From contig CAKUFG010000008.1 in the NCBI GenBank assembly GCA_934647235.1, positions 34,109 to 98,108 on the forward strand: 64,000 nucleotides of DNA, in the 5' to 3' direction. Below the pieces are notes generated by a model. That model searched no databases and was not told where the DNA came from. It saw only the letters and a program-made list of their open reading frames with translations. Below, piece by piece: positions 56,445 to 64,000 of this stretch (the first letter of the stretch is position 1; the number at the start of each line of letters is the position of its first letter). The translations under genes and the position numbers were made by a program. Source of the stretch: an uncultured Clostridia bacterium. GTDB lineage: Bacteria > Bacillota > Clostridia > Christensenellales > Aristaeellaceae.

Positions 56445-59210
56445 ATGAAAAAATTCCTTTCCCGCGTCCATTCAGCATATGACGCGCCCGCCCCTGCTGA
56501 TGCCCGCGACACGCACAGCATTTTCAAGCCCCGCATGCGCCGGCCCAATTTCCTCTCGTCCGTGGTGGTCAATACCATCCGCGCGCTGGCGCTGATTGTG
56601 CTCATTCTGATGCTGGCGGGCGCAGGCGCGGTGGTGGGCATTGCCCGCGCGTATGTGGATACCGCCCCGTCGCTGGATCTGACGCTGATTGACGATCAGG
56701 CGCAGACCTCGTTTATCTATGACGCGCAGGGCAACCTGATTACGGATTACAAGGGCACCGAGGACCGCGTGATGGTGTCCATATCGCAGATGCCCATGCG
56801 CCTGCGCAACGCCTTTGTGGCCGTGGAGGACGCGCGCTTTTACACCCACAACGGCATTGACGTCAAGCGCATTATCGGCGCGTTTGTCAAGAACTTTGTC
56901 AGCGGCAGCCAGCAGGGCGGCAGCACCATCACCCAGCAGCTGATTAAAAACACCATCCTGTCCAGCGAGCAAAGCTATAAGCGCAAGATCCAGGAGGCCT
57001 ACCTGGCCATGCAGCTGGAAACCCAGTACAGCAAGGAGCAGATCCTGGAAAGCTACCTGAACACCATCTACCTGGGCGAAAACTACTACGGCGTGTATAC
57101 CGCCGCGCGCGGCTATTTTGGCAAGGAGCTGTATCAATTGTCCCTGCGCGAGTGCGCCATGCTGGCCGGGCTGTGCACCAATCCCTACTATTACAATCCC
57201 CGCCGCAATTACTACACCCGCACCTCCGAAACCACCGATTACGCGGCCATCACCAATACCCGCACGGATTACGCCCTGCGGATGATGTACGAAAACCAGT
57301 TTATCACCTATGAGGAATATGTGGCGGCGCTGGAGCCCTCCACCGCCACAGTGCTGCGGCAGTCCCCCGACGCGGGCAGCACCTATAACTACATCTATTA
57401 TGTGGAATACGCCGTCAACGATGTGGTGCAGACGCTGCTCAAGCTCAATAACCTGGAAAATACCTCCTATAACCGCAACCTGATGGAAAACGAGCTGCGC
57501 ACGGGCGGCTATCATGTGTACCTGTGCCTGGATACCGAAATCCAAAAGACGGTGGAGGACACGCTGTACAACTACCAGAATTATCCTTCCCTGCGCGACC
57601 CGGCGGATAAGATTTACCGCGCCCGCAACGCCGACGGCACCTATGACGAGATCATCCAGCCCCAGGCCGCGGCCGTGGTGCTGGATTACCGCACGGGAGA
57701 GCTGAAGGCCATTGTGGGCGGCCGCACGCAGCCCACCCGCCGCAAGACGCTCAACCGCGCCTCGGATATGAACATGCCCGTGGGCTCGTCCATCAAGCCC
57801 ATCTCGGTGTATGCCCCGGCCATTGAAATCAGCAAGCTGGGCGGCAGCGCCGTGGTATACAACATGCCCCTGCCCATCAACGGGTATCTGGACAGCAACC
57901 GCCGCCCCACCTGGCCCAAGAACTACGGCGGCTCCAGCTATCGCGGCCCCGAAACGCTGCGCACCGCGCTGGTAAAAAGCGATAACACCGCCGCTGCCTA
58001 TGCGCTGATGAACTATGTGGGCACGCAGAACTCCGCCAATATCCTGCGCGCGCTGGGCGTATCGGATAAGCACATCAACGAAACGCCCTTCGGCCTGGCG
58101 CTGGGCTCCAGCGGCATATCGCCGGTGGAAATGGCCGTGGCCTTCGGCGTGCTGGGCAACGGCGGCGTGTATCAATCGCCCATCACCTTCCTTGGCATCG
58201 CGGACAGCAGCGGCAACGTCATCTATGACGCGCATGCCAACCAGACCAGCTATCAGGTGTTCAGCCCCGCGACGGCCTACCTGACGGTGGATATGATGAA
58301 GGAGGCCGTCAGCAGCGGCACGGGCACCAAGGCAAAGATCAGCGGCCAGACCGTGGCGGGCAAGACGGGCACCAACTCCGACCAGAAGGGCGTGTTCTTT
58401 GCCGGCATGACGGGCTGGTACTGCGGCACGGTATGGATCGGCCACGACAACTACAAGGCATTGTCCTCCAAGACCACGGGCGGCAACAGCGCCGCAGCCC
58501 TGTGGCAAACCTTCATGAGCCAGATTCACAAGCAGAAGGGGCTGTCCAACCGCGATATCCTGGAGGGCTCAGCCTCCGATTACGGCCTGGTGCGCGTGAC
58601 CACCTGCGGCGTAAGCGGCCAGCTGGCCACCGACGCCTGCCGCAAGGACGCCACCGGCTACAAGGTGTACACCGATTACTGGCCGCGCGAGGGCGCGCCC
58701 ACCACCTATTGCCAGATGCACCACGAGGTATCGCTATGCACGGTATCGGGCGGGCTGGCCACGCAGTACTGCCCCTCGGTGCAGACGGCGGGCATCATCA
58801 CCCTGCCGCAGGGACACCCGCTGTATGATTTCATCGGCACGCAGTACGACGATGTGCTGACCCAGTATCTGGGCGATTTTGCCGCCCTGCGCCTGACAAA
58901 CGATACCAACTACAACAATGTGCTCCTGTCCTCGCTGACCTGCACGGTACACAATGCGGGCAGCACGGGCGGCGGCGGTACGCCCACCGTGACCGATCCG
59001 CTGGTGCGCGATCAGCTGCTGCCCGACGCGCGGACGCTGCTCAGCTCCGCCCAGTCGCAGCTGGCCGCCCTCAGCCCCGAGCATCCCGGCTACGCCGCGC
59101 TGCAGGCAGCCATTTCCAACCTGAACGCGGTGATCAATTCCGCCCCCGACGCGGCCACCCTGTCCGCCGCCATGGGCGCTCTGACCCAGGCCATGGCCGG
59201 AGCCAGATAA
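56445..59210 (+). CDS. Class A penicillin-binding protein (PBP1A type)
   Basis: This bifunctional 921-aa peptidoglycan synthase has a membrane segment (about 45-67), a GT51 glycosyltransferase domain with the catalytic EDARFYTHNG near 128 and GGSTITQQLIKN near 160, and a transpeptidase domain with SSIK at about 448-451, SDNTAA near 511 and KTGTNSD near 639. The C-terminal part has a glycine-rich linker and a helical tail (LLSSAQSQLAALSPEH). AAGGAGG is 14 bases before ATG 56445; TTG 56433 is too close to that site. Confidence 0.95.
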   Translation: MKKFLSRVHSAYDAPAPADARDTHSIFKPRMRRPNFLSSVVVNTIRALALIVLILMLAGAGAVVGIARAYVDTAPSLDLTLIDDQAQTSFIYDAQGNLITDYKGTEDRVMVSISQMPMRLRNAFVAVEDARFYTHNGIDVKRIIGAFVKNFVSGSQQGGSTITQQLIKNTILSSEQSYKRKIQEAYLAMQLETQYSKEQILESYLNTIYLGENYYGVYTAARGYFGKELYQLSLRECAMLAGLCTNPYYYNPRRNYYTRTSETTDYAAITNTRTDYALRMMYENQFITYEEYVAALEPSTATVLRQSPDAGSTYNYIYYVEYAVNDVVQTLLKLNNLENTSYNRNLMENELRTGGYHVYLCLDTEIQKTVEDTLYNYQNYPSLRDPADKIYRARNADGTYDEIIQPQAAAVVLDYRTGELKAIVGGRTQPTRRKTLNRASDMNMPVGSSIKPISVYAPAIEISKLGGSAVVYNMPLPINGYLDSNRRPTWPKNYGGSSYRGPETLRTALVKSDNTAAAYALMNYVGTQNSANILRALGVSDKHINETPFGLALGSSGISPVEMAVAFGVLGNGGVYQSPITFLGIADSSGNVIYDAHANQTSYQVFSPATAYLTVDMMKEAVSSGTGTKAKISGQTVAGKTGTNSDQKGVFFAGMTGWYCGTVWIGHDNYKALSSKTTGGNSAAALWQTFMSQIHKQKGLSNRDILEGSASDYGLVRVTTCGVSGQLATDACRKDATGYKVYTDYWPREGAPTTYCQMHHEVSLCTVSGGLATQYCPSVQTAGIITLPQGHPLYDFIGTQYDDVLTQYLGDFAALRLTNDTNYNNVLLSSLTCTVHNAGSTGGGGTPTVTDPLVRDQLLPDARTLLSSAQSQLAALSPEHPGYAALQAAISNLNAVINSAPDAATLSAAMGALTQAMAGAR

Positions 59211-59282
59211 GCCGCGAGGACAGCCTTCCGCCCCAATCGCCGTCTGCCGCATCGAAAAGCACGAATAAAATGTAAATATTAC

Positions 59283-59311
59283 TTGACGAATCACTACAAA
59301 TTCGTTACAAT
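59283..59311 (+). promoter_or_regulatory. Promoter of the secreted 259-aa protein
   Basis: TTGACG (59283-59288) and TACAAT (59306-59311) are 17 bases apart. Confidence 0.75.
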
Positions 59312-59373
59312 TATGTAAAGGATACAAAGCGTGTCCCGATCGACGGCGACGAGCCTGACGGAGGTTATCAGCC

Positions 59374-60153
59374 ATGAAGAAACGCACTGCTATTATTTCC
59401 CTGCTTGCGGCAGCGGTTTTGACCCTGAACGCGATCCCCGCCCTTGCCACGGATGGCCAGGGTCAGGTTTCGCCCCTGGATCAGCTGACGCAGCAGCAAT
59501 CCCAGATGGAGTCCATGGGGCTGCCGTCGGGGTATAATCCCGCGTCCGAAGAGGATAACGGCTATACCGCAGCCAGCGGCGCGTACAATGCCAGCGGCGA
59601 GCGCGTGTATGCCGGCGCTACGCCCATTCCCATCGATCCCATCGATATGCCCACGCCCACGCCCCGGCCGGAGCTGACCTTTACCTACGGCGAGTATACC
59701 GCCGCCAAGCTGGGCTTCACCTTCAAGTCCGCCGTGGGCTACACGGTGGATGATTCCGCCAGCGATACCTACATCCTCACCGAGCCGGCCTCCGCCGTGC
59801 GCGACGGCTATCCCTGCGTGATTACCCTGCAGGTAACGCCCATCACCAGCAATTACGCGGCCAAGGATGTGCAGACCGACCTGGCCAACTACCTCAAAAA
59901 CCTGGGCTCCCAGTATCCCACCAAGTGGGAAACCTGGAAGGCGGCCAGCAAAAAGCTGGCGGGCGGCACGGGCTACTATAACAACTACCGCGGCGTGATG
60001 AGCGACGGCACCATCGTGCGCGGCCGCGTGCACATGGCGATCATCGGCAGCAATAAGCTGCTTACGCTGCACATCACCTGCCCCGGTTGGTACAACAGCA
60101 GCTATATGAAGATTTACGACAACATCTATTCCTCTATCAAGGACATCCAATAA
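59374..60153 (+). CDS. Secreted protein of unknown function, 259 aa
   Basis: A signal peptide (cleaved after ALA, near residue 26) is followed by a Gln/Ser-rich region, a proline/threonine linker (DMPTPTPRPE), then a globular alpha/beta domain (about 100-259) with FKSAVGYTVDDSASDTYILT, VITLQVTPITSNYAAKDVQT, GTGYYNNYRGVMSDGT and YMKIYDNIYSSIKDIQ. The globular part looks like the PsbP/LpqN-like or DUF-type solute domains seen in Firmicute exported proteins, but I cannot name it. GGAGG precedes ATG 59374. It has its own promoter and terminator. Confidence 0.7.
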   Translation: MKKRTAIISLLAAAVLTLNAIPALATDGQGQVSPLDQLTQQQSQMESMGLPSGYNPASEEDNGYTAASGAYNASGERVYAGATPIPIDPIDMPTPTPRPELTFTYGEYTAAKLGFTFKSAVGYTVDDSASDTYILTEPASAVRDGYPCVITLQVTPITSNYAAKDVQTDLANYLKNLGSQYPTKWETWKAASKKLAGGTGYYNNYRGVMSDGTIVRGRVHMAIIGSNKLLTLHITCPGWYNSSYMKIYDNIYSSIKDIQ

Positions 60154-60177
60154 TCGCCCAAAGCGCAAATTGTAACA

Positions 60178-60217
60178 ACCTCCCGCGTCCGCTTGACAAT
60201 CGGCACGGGAGGTTTTA
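60178..60217 (+). terminator. Terminator after the secreted 259-aa protein
   Basis: Arms ACCTCCCG and CGGGAGGT enclose a 20-base loop and are followed by TTTT. The hairpin starts 24 bases after the stop. Confidence 0.75.
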
Positions 60218-60254
60218 TGCTCAGTAGGTATTACGCTGAAAAGGAACATAAGCC

Positions 60255-63074
60255 ATGAAAAAGTACGCCCTCGCCCTGCTTGCCCTGCTGCTGCTTCTGC
60301 CCGCCGCCCTGGCCTGCGGCGAAGCGCTTGACGTTGCCGTGCCCGAGTATGTGCGGCCCTACGCGCCGGCAGAGATCACGGTCAATTGCCCGGACGCGGG
60401 CGAGCTGACCCTGTGCGTCAGCGACGATTACGTCAGCTATGTGATTGCCGCCGCACAGGCGCAGACCGGGGAAAACCGCATCGCCTGGGACGGCCTGGGG
60501 GATAATGGCGAGGCGCTGCAGCGCGGGGCGTATACGCTGACCGCCACGCTGCAGACAGAGCGCGATACCTATGTGAGCGAAACGCCGCTTACGGTAAAGC
60601 TTGCCGCCGCTGCGCTGCAGTATCTGATCCCCTCGGGCGATACCGTCTATGCCGGGCAGGACGGCTTTCTGGTCAACTATCTGATTACCGCCAGCGGCAC
60701 CATGAACGTGCGGCTGACCGCCGAGGACGCGCCGCAGACCATCCTGCGCGCCTGGAATATCCAGCAGACCGATATGCTGCCGCACATATTCCGCTGGAAC
60801 GGGCAGATCAACAATCAGAACGCGCCCGAGGGCCGCTATGTGCTTACCTTCTCCATCAAGGGCAGCGCACAGGAGCCCTATGAGGTGCATGTGGCCGTCA
60901 GCCACGAGAAAGCGCCCTCTGCTCCGCTGACCGTGACCGACCGCGCGCTGTATCTGCCCGAAAACCTGGACAGCGACGCGGACGTGTGGGCGGCCATGAT
61001 GTACCCTGTCACGGTGGTGGATGTGGGCCGTTTGCAGCATCAAAAGGTGTTTGCCCAGCCTAATAGCAAATCCGAGGTGCTGGGCACGGTGCACGGCCAA
61101 TCACAGGCCGTGATCGTGCTGGCGCTGGACCAGGACAACGGCTATGCCAGGGTGGGTGCGTGGCGGCACGAGGACGGCGAATACATCGAGGGCTATGTGC
61201 CCCAGAAAAAGCTGTTCAATGTCATCCCTGCGGCGCGCTATGGCATCCTGATCGATAAAAATACGCAGATCATGACCATCTATGAGGATGGCCACAAGCT
61301 GGGGCAGATCACCGTATCCTCCGGCCTGATGGCGCAGGATAAGCTGTTCCGCGAGACGCGCGCCGGAGCCTTTCTGACCACCGACCGCATGATCAACTTC
61401 AAAAGCGAAGGGTATATGTACAACTACGCCATCCGCATCGACGGCGGCAACCTGATCCACTCGCTGGGCTGCAAGCTGCGCGGGGCCAAGTGGGATTATT
61501 CCGATCATCTGGCGGAGCTGGGCAAAAAAGCCTCCCACGGCTGCGTGCGCATGGATACCCGCATGAACGATCAGGGCCTGAACGCCTATTGGGTGTGGAC
61601 GCATATTCCCTATTATACCAAGGTGCTGGTGATTGACGATCCCCAGGCGCGCGCGGACCGGCTGGCGGAGATCAACGCCCCCGCCGCCACGCAGACGCCT
61701 GCTGCGGCGGAAACGCCGGCGGTTTCTGAGCAGCCCGAGGCCTCGCCTGACGCAGTTGTTTCGGACACGCCTGCGCCCACGGCGGAATTTACGCCTCTTC
61801 CCACTGCCGAGCCTACCGCCACGCCCGAGCCGCACTACAGCCGCGATCTGGGCTATGGCTCCAAGGGGTTGGCCGTATTGCAGGTGCAGGAGCGCCTGAA
61901 GGAGCTGAACTACTATCACGGCGAGCTGGACGGCCTGTGGGGGCAGGGCACGCAGCGCGCTGTGACGGCCTTCCAGAAGGCTTCCAAGATCAAGGCGGAC
62001 GGTATCGTGGGCAAGAATACCTATGCCAAGCTGTTTGGCAAGCAGGCCATCGCCGCCACGCCTACGCCCAGTCCCAGCCCCTCGCCCACGCCCTCTCCTA
62101 CCCCCAGCCCGACGCCTACGCCCAGCCCCACCCCGCCGCCGCAGACCAGCATCGTGCTGACCTTTACGGGCGACGCGCTGCTGGGCAGCGAAGATAAGCT
62201 GCGCGCCAATGAAAACTCGTTTGACTCCGTGGTGGCCGCGCAGGGCTATGCCTATCCGCTGGCCAACTTCCGCGAGCTGTTCAGCCAGGATGATTACACC
62301 ACGGTCAATTTGGAATCCGTGCTCAAGGACGATTCCACCGATAAGCTGGACGGGCGGCTGTACAACTTCAGGGGGCCCACCAGCTTTGTCAACATCCTGC
62401 TGGCCGCTTCGGTGGAGCATGCCAATATCGCCAATAATCACTATATTGATTACGGCATGAGCGGCCGCCGCTCCACCCGCGATACCCTGCAGCGCGCGGG
62501 CATCGCCTACAGCGGCTATACCTACACGCACATCTTTGAAAAGGACGGCGTGAAAATTGGCTTTGCCGGCATCCGCGAGAGCATGTGGCACCAGAACCGC
62601 GCCACCATGACAAACGAGATCAAGGCGCTTAAAAAGGCGGGCTGCGATTACATCGTTTATGCCTGCCACTGGGGCGAGGAGTACGCCGACAACCATAACG
62701 ACATTCAAAAGCTGATGGCCACCTATGCCATCGACGCGGGCGCAGACTGCGTGATCGGCACGCATCCGCACGTGGTGCAGGGCGTAGAGGTGTACAATGG
62801 CAAGCCCATCTTTTACAGCCTGGGCAATTTTGTGTTCGGCGGCAACCTGAACCCCACGGACTATGATGGCCTGGTGGTGCAGCTGACGCTGCATTTTGAC
62901 CATCAGGTATGCGACGGCGTGCAGGCGCGGCTGATTCCCATCCTGACCAGCGGCGTGCAGGACGGCACCACCAACTTTCAGCCCGTGATGGCCGAGGGGG
63001 AAGAGAAGGACCGGATCCTGGAGCGCATCCAGCAGGACAGCCCGGCGGAAATATCGGAGATCATGACCTTCTGA
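60255..63074 (+). CDS. Secreted fusion: L,D-transpeptidase, peptidoglycan-binding and CapA-like domains
   Basis: This 939-aa protein has a signal peptide (1-20), FlgD/Ig-like beta domains (about 25-220), an SH3-like domain (about 250-325, FAQPNSKSEVLGTV...GYVPQKKL), and a YkuD L,D-transpeptidase domain (about 330-470) with the catalytic ASHGCVRMD near 426-434. Then come a low-complexity linker, a PG_binding_1 domain (about 528-595, YGSKGLAVLQVQERLKELNY and LDGLWGQGTQRAVTAFQK), a P/S/T linker (about 598-632) and a CapA/PgsA-type metallophosphoesterase (about 633-930: TFTGDALLG, NIANNHYIDYG, VYACHWGEEY, GTHPHVVQG). All domains keep their catalytic residues. ATG 60255 follows AAAAGGAAC. It probably modifies peptidoglycan and an anionic polymer at the cell surface. 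Confidence 0.92.
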   Translation: MKKYALALLALLLLLPAALACGEALDVAVPEYVRPYAPAEITVNCPDAGELTLCVSDDYVSYVIAAAQAQTGENRIAWDGLGDNGEALQRGAYTLTATLQTERDTYVSETPLTVKLAAAALQYLIPSGDTVYAGQDGFLVNYLITASGTMNVRLTAEDAPQTILRAWNIQQTDMLPHIFRWNGQINNQNAPEGRYVLTFSIKGSAQEPYEVHVAVSHEKAPSAPLTVTDRALYLPENLDSDADVWAAMMYPVTVVDVGRLQHQKVFAQPNSKSEVLGTVHGQSQAVIVLALDQDNGYARVGAWRHEDGEYIEGYVPQKKLFNVIPAARYGILIDKNTQIMTIYEDGHKLGQITVSSGLMAQDKLFRETRAGAFLTTDRMINFKSEGYMYNYAIRIDGGNLIHSLGCKLRGAKWDYSDHLAELGKKASHGCVRMDTRMNDQGLNAYWVWTHIPYYTKVLVIDDPQARADRLAEINAPAATQTPAAAETPAVSEQPEASPDAVVSDTPAPTAEFTPLPTAEPTATPEPHYSRDLGYGSKGLAVLQVQERLKELNYYHGELDGLWGQGTQRAVTAFQKASKIKADGIVGKNTYAKLFGKQAIAATPTPSPSPSPTPSPTPSPTPTPSPTPPPQTSIVLTFTGDALLGSEDKLRANENSFDSVVAAQGYAYPLANFRELFSQDDYTTVNLESVLKDDSTDKLDGRLYNFRGPTSFVNILLAASVEHANIANNHYIDYGMSGRRSTRDTLQRAGIAYSGYTYTHIFEKDGVKIGFAGIRESMWHQNRATMTNEIKALKKAGCDYIVYACHWGEEYADNHNDIQKLMATYAIDAGADCVIGTHPHVVQGVEVYNGKPIFYSLGNFVFGGNLNPTDYDGLVVQLTLHFDHQVCDGVQARLIPILTSGVQDGTTNFQPVMAEGEEKDRILERIQQDSPAEISEIMTF
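62070..62140 (+). repeat. Low-complexity Pro/Ser/Thr linker repeats in the fusion gene
   Basis: Tandem codons for P, T and S (PTPSPSPSPTPSPTPSPTP region) give an imperfect 6-base repeat CCCAGC/CCCACG. This is a coding linker between the peptidoglycan-binding and CapA domains and is prone to length change. Confidence 0.8.
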
Positions 63075-63082
63075 GCCTTCGT

Positions 63083-63117
63083 GCGGCGGGGACGCAGGCT
63101 GCGGCCCCGCCGCTTTT
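63083..63117 (+). terminator. Terminator after the fusion gene
   Basis: Perfect 9-base arms GCGGCGGGG / CCCCGCCGC enclose a 13-base loop and are followed by TTTT. Confidence 0.88.
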
Positions 63118-63158
63118 GAGAAAGTTGGCAAAAACATCAAAAATTTTGAAAAAAGGTG

Positions 63159-63187
63159 TTGACAAACAGGGGAAGTTGTGATATCAT
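63159..63187 (+). promoter_or_regulatory. Promoter of the tRNA cluster
   Basis: Consensus TTGACA (63159-63164) and TATCAT (63182-63187) are exactly 17 bases apart, 53 bases before the first tRNA. Confidence 0.88.
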
Positions 63188-63239
63188 TTATTCCTGTCAG
63201 CAGGGAATCAAATCCCCCGACACTCCCCGACAGCGGCCT

Positions 63240-63316
<77 letters not shown>

Positions 63317-63324
63317 ACCCATAT

Positions 63325-63401
63325 GGTGGGTGTAGTTCAGTGGTTAGAGCGCCAGATTGTGGCTCTGGATATCGTGGGTTCGACTCCCACTACCCACCCC
63401 A
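63325..63401 (+). tRNA. tRNA-His(GTG)
   Basis: The extra 5' G (63325), opposite C at 63398, is the His identity pair. The acceptor stem GTGGGTG pairs with TACCCAC. The anticodon loop TTGTGGC gives GTG. CCA is encoded. Confidence 0.97.
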
Positions 63402-63436
63402 TTTTTTCTTCTTTTCGGTTGGCGTCTCCTCTACAT

Positions 63437-63511
63437 AGGGGTGTAGCCAAGCGGTAAGGCAAGGGACTTTGACTCCCTGATTCGTAGGTTCGAACCCTGC
63501 CACCCCTGCCA
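63437..63511 (+). tRNA. tRNA-Gln(TTG)
   Basis: The acceptor AGGGGTG / CACCCCT pairs fully. The anticodon arm AGGGA-CTTTGAC-TCCCT gives TTG. CCA is encoded. Confidence 0.96.
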
Positions 63512-63514
63512 AAT

Positions 63515-63590
63515 GACCCATTAGCTCAGGTGGTAGAGCACTTGACTTTTAATCAAGGTGTCCGGAGTTCGAATCTCCGATGGGTCACCA
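63515..63590 (+). tRNA. tRNA-Lys(TTT)
   Basis: The acceptor GACCCAT / ATGGGTC pairs fully. The anticodon loop CTTTTAA gives TTT. CCA is encoded. Confidence 0.97.
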
Positions 63591-63617
63591 CCCTTCGGGG
63601 ATAGAAAGTCAAGTCAG

Positions 63618-63701
63618 GCGGGCGTGGCGGAATGGCAGACGCGCCAGACTTAGGATCTGGTGTCTAACGACGTAAGAGTTCAAGTCTCTTCGTCCGCACC
63701 A
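63618..63701 (+). tRNA. tRNA-Leu(TAG)
   Basis: This class II tRNA has a long variable arm. The acceptor GCGGGCG pairs with CGTCCGC (one G-T). The anticodon arm CCAGA-CTTAGGA-TCTGG gives TAG. CCA is encoded. Confidence 0.96.
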
Positions 63702-63713
63702 CATCTGCTTTAC

Positions 63714-63789
63714 GCGGTAGTAGCTCAGTTGGTAGAGCGCAACCTTGCCAAGGTTGAGGTCGCGAGTCCGAGCCTCGTCTACCGCTCCA
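63714..63789 (+). tRNA. tRNA-Gly(GCC)
   Basis: The acceptor GCGGTAG / CTACCGC pairs fully. The anticodon arm CAACC-TTGCCAA-GGTTG gives GCC. CCA is encoded. The T arm (CGCGAGTCCGAGCCTCG) has one unusual base, C for T, in the TTC motif. Confidence 0.94.
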
Positions 63790-63823
63790 CTTTCCCTTTC
63801 GCGAGCCATACCCCATGCGCCAC

Positions 63824-63899
<76 letters not shown>

Positions 63900-63925
63900 G
63901 TTTGAGGAAGCATTGCTCCTCACAT

Positions 63926-64000
63926 GCGCCATTAGCTCAGTTGGTAGAGCACCTGACTCTTAATCAGGGTGTCCCGGGTTCGAGTCCCTGATGGCGCACC
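63926..64000 (+). tRNA. tRNA-Lys(CTT), last base beyond window
   Basis: The acceptor GCGCCAT / ATGGCGC pairs fully. The anticodon arm CCTGA-CTCTTAA-TCAGG gives CTT. The window ends after CC of the CCA end; the tRNA body is complete. Confidence 0.96.

Noticed and set aside
56472..58529. A 685-codon open frame antisense to the class A PBP
   Set aside because: The sense frame holds all PBP motifs; the antisense protein is a His/Gly/Val-rich shadow.
62070..62140. Short tandem repeats suggestive of a CRISPR or VNTR
   Set aside because: They encode an in-frame Pro/Ser/Thr linker; there are no spacers of uniform length.

Overview
The window is GC-rich, densely coded chromosome of a spore-forming Firmicute, most likely a gut-type Clostridia relative (a Christensenellales-like lineage would fit, but this is inferred from gene content and not measured). 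The evidence is spore genes (CotF-type coat pair, two GerMN lipoproteins, YunB), RecX and RecD2, a CtsR-type operator at clpB, sigma-A promoters, AAGGAGG ribosome sites, GTG/TTG starts, and tRNA genes that encode CCA.

Layout. 1-3,832: end of a beta-helix carbohydrate-binding protein, then a minus-strand run of an all-helical protein, a zinc-ribbon protein, an unknown ORF and oligoendopeptidase F. 3,968-11,483: plus-strand metabolism and envelope (DUF2461, phosphohexomutase, transketolase, MurC, a lipoprotein, an EEP-family phosphatase). 11,511-20,533: a minimal ECF sigma pair, HAD phosphatase, FAD oxidoreductase coupled to a histidine phosphatase, GlsB-type protein, CrtO-like protein, GNAT, RecX, serine hydrolase, coat proteins. 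20,730-31,015: RecD2, TtcA-like enzyme, a DUF6062-GerMN-GerMN operon, a SPOR protein, membrane and LRR proteins. 31,121-35,433: aroD, a secreted protein, a transposase relic and clpB.

35,864-42,338 is the accessory part. It holds an AT-rich cassette (zinc ribbon, frameshifted membrane gene, XRE regulator with a perfect operator) between two 42-bp near-identical hairpin repeats, an ECF sigma/DUF4179 pair, and a phage-like baseplate-fibre-lysin set facing an XRE repressor. 42,436-55,203: purine permease, glgC-glgD, an RNA methyltransferase, YebC, XRE and HD proteins, a long structured leader RNA before a zinc-ribbon gene, and a large PMT-family glycosyltransferase. 55,674-63,117: YunB, a class A PBP, a secreted protein, and an unusual fusion of L,D-transpeptidase, peptidoglycan-binding and CapA-like phosphoesterase domains. 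The window ends in eight tRNA genes under one promoter.

Two signals stand out. First, intergenic regions carry mosaic families of hairpin repeats. One (seven copies here) starts with a 27-29 bp palindrome whose arms differ between copies but stay complementary, and encloses further stems that also vary in a compensatory way around constant loops; it usually abuts a second hairpin-rich family. Second, the leader at 51,502-51,724 folds into a closed, multi-hairpin RNA under its own promoter and resembles the size and placement of the raiA-motif class. Cell-wall and spore functions (MurC, PBP1A, YunB, L,D-transpeptidase/CapA, SPOR, GerMN, serine hydrolase) are over-represented.
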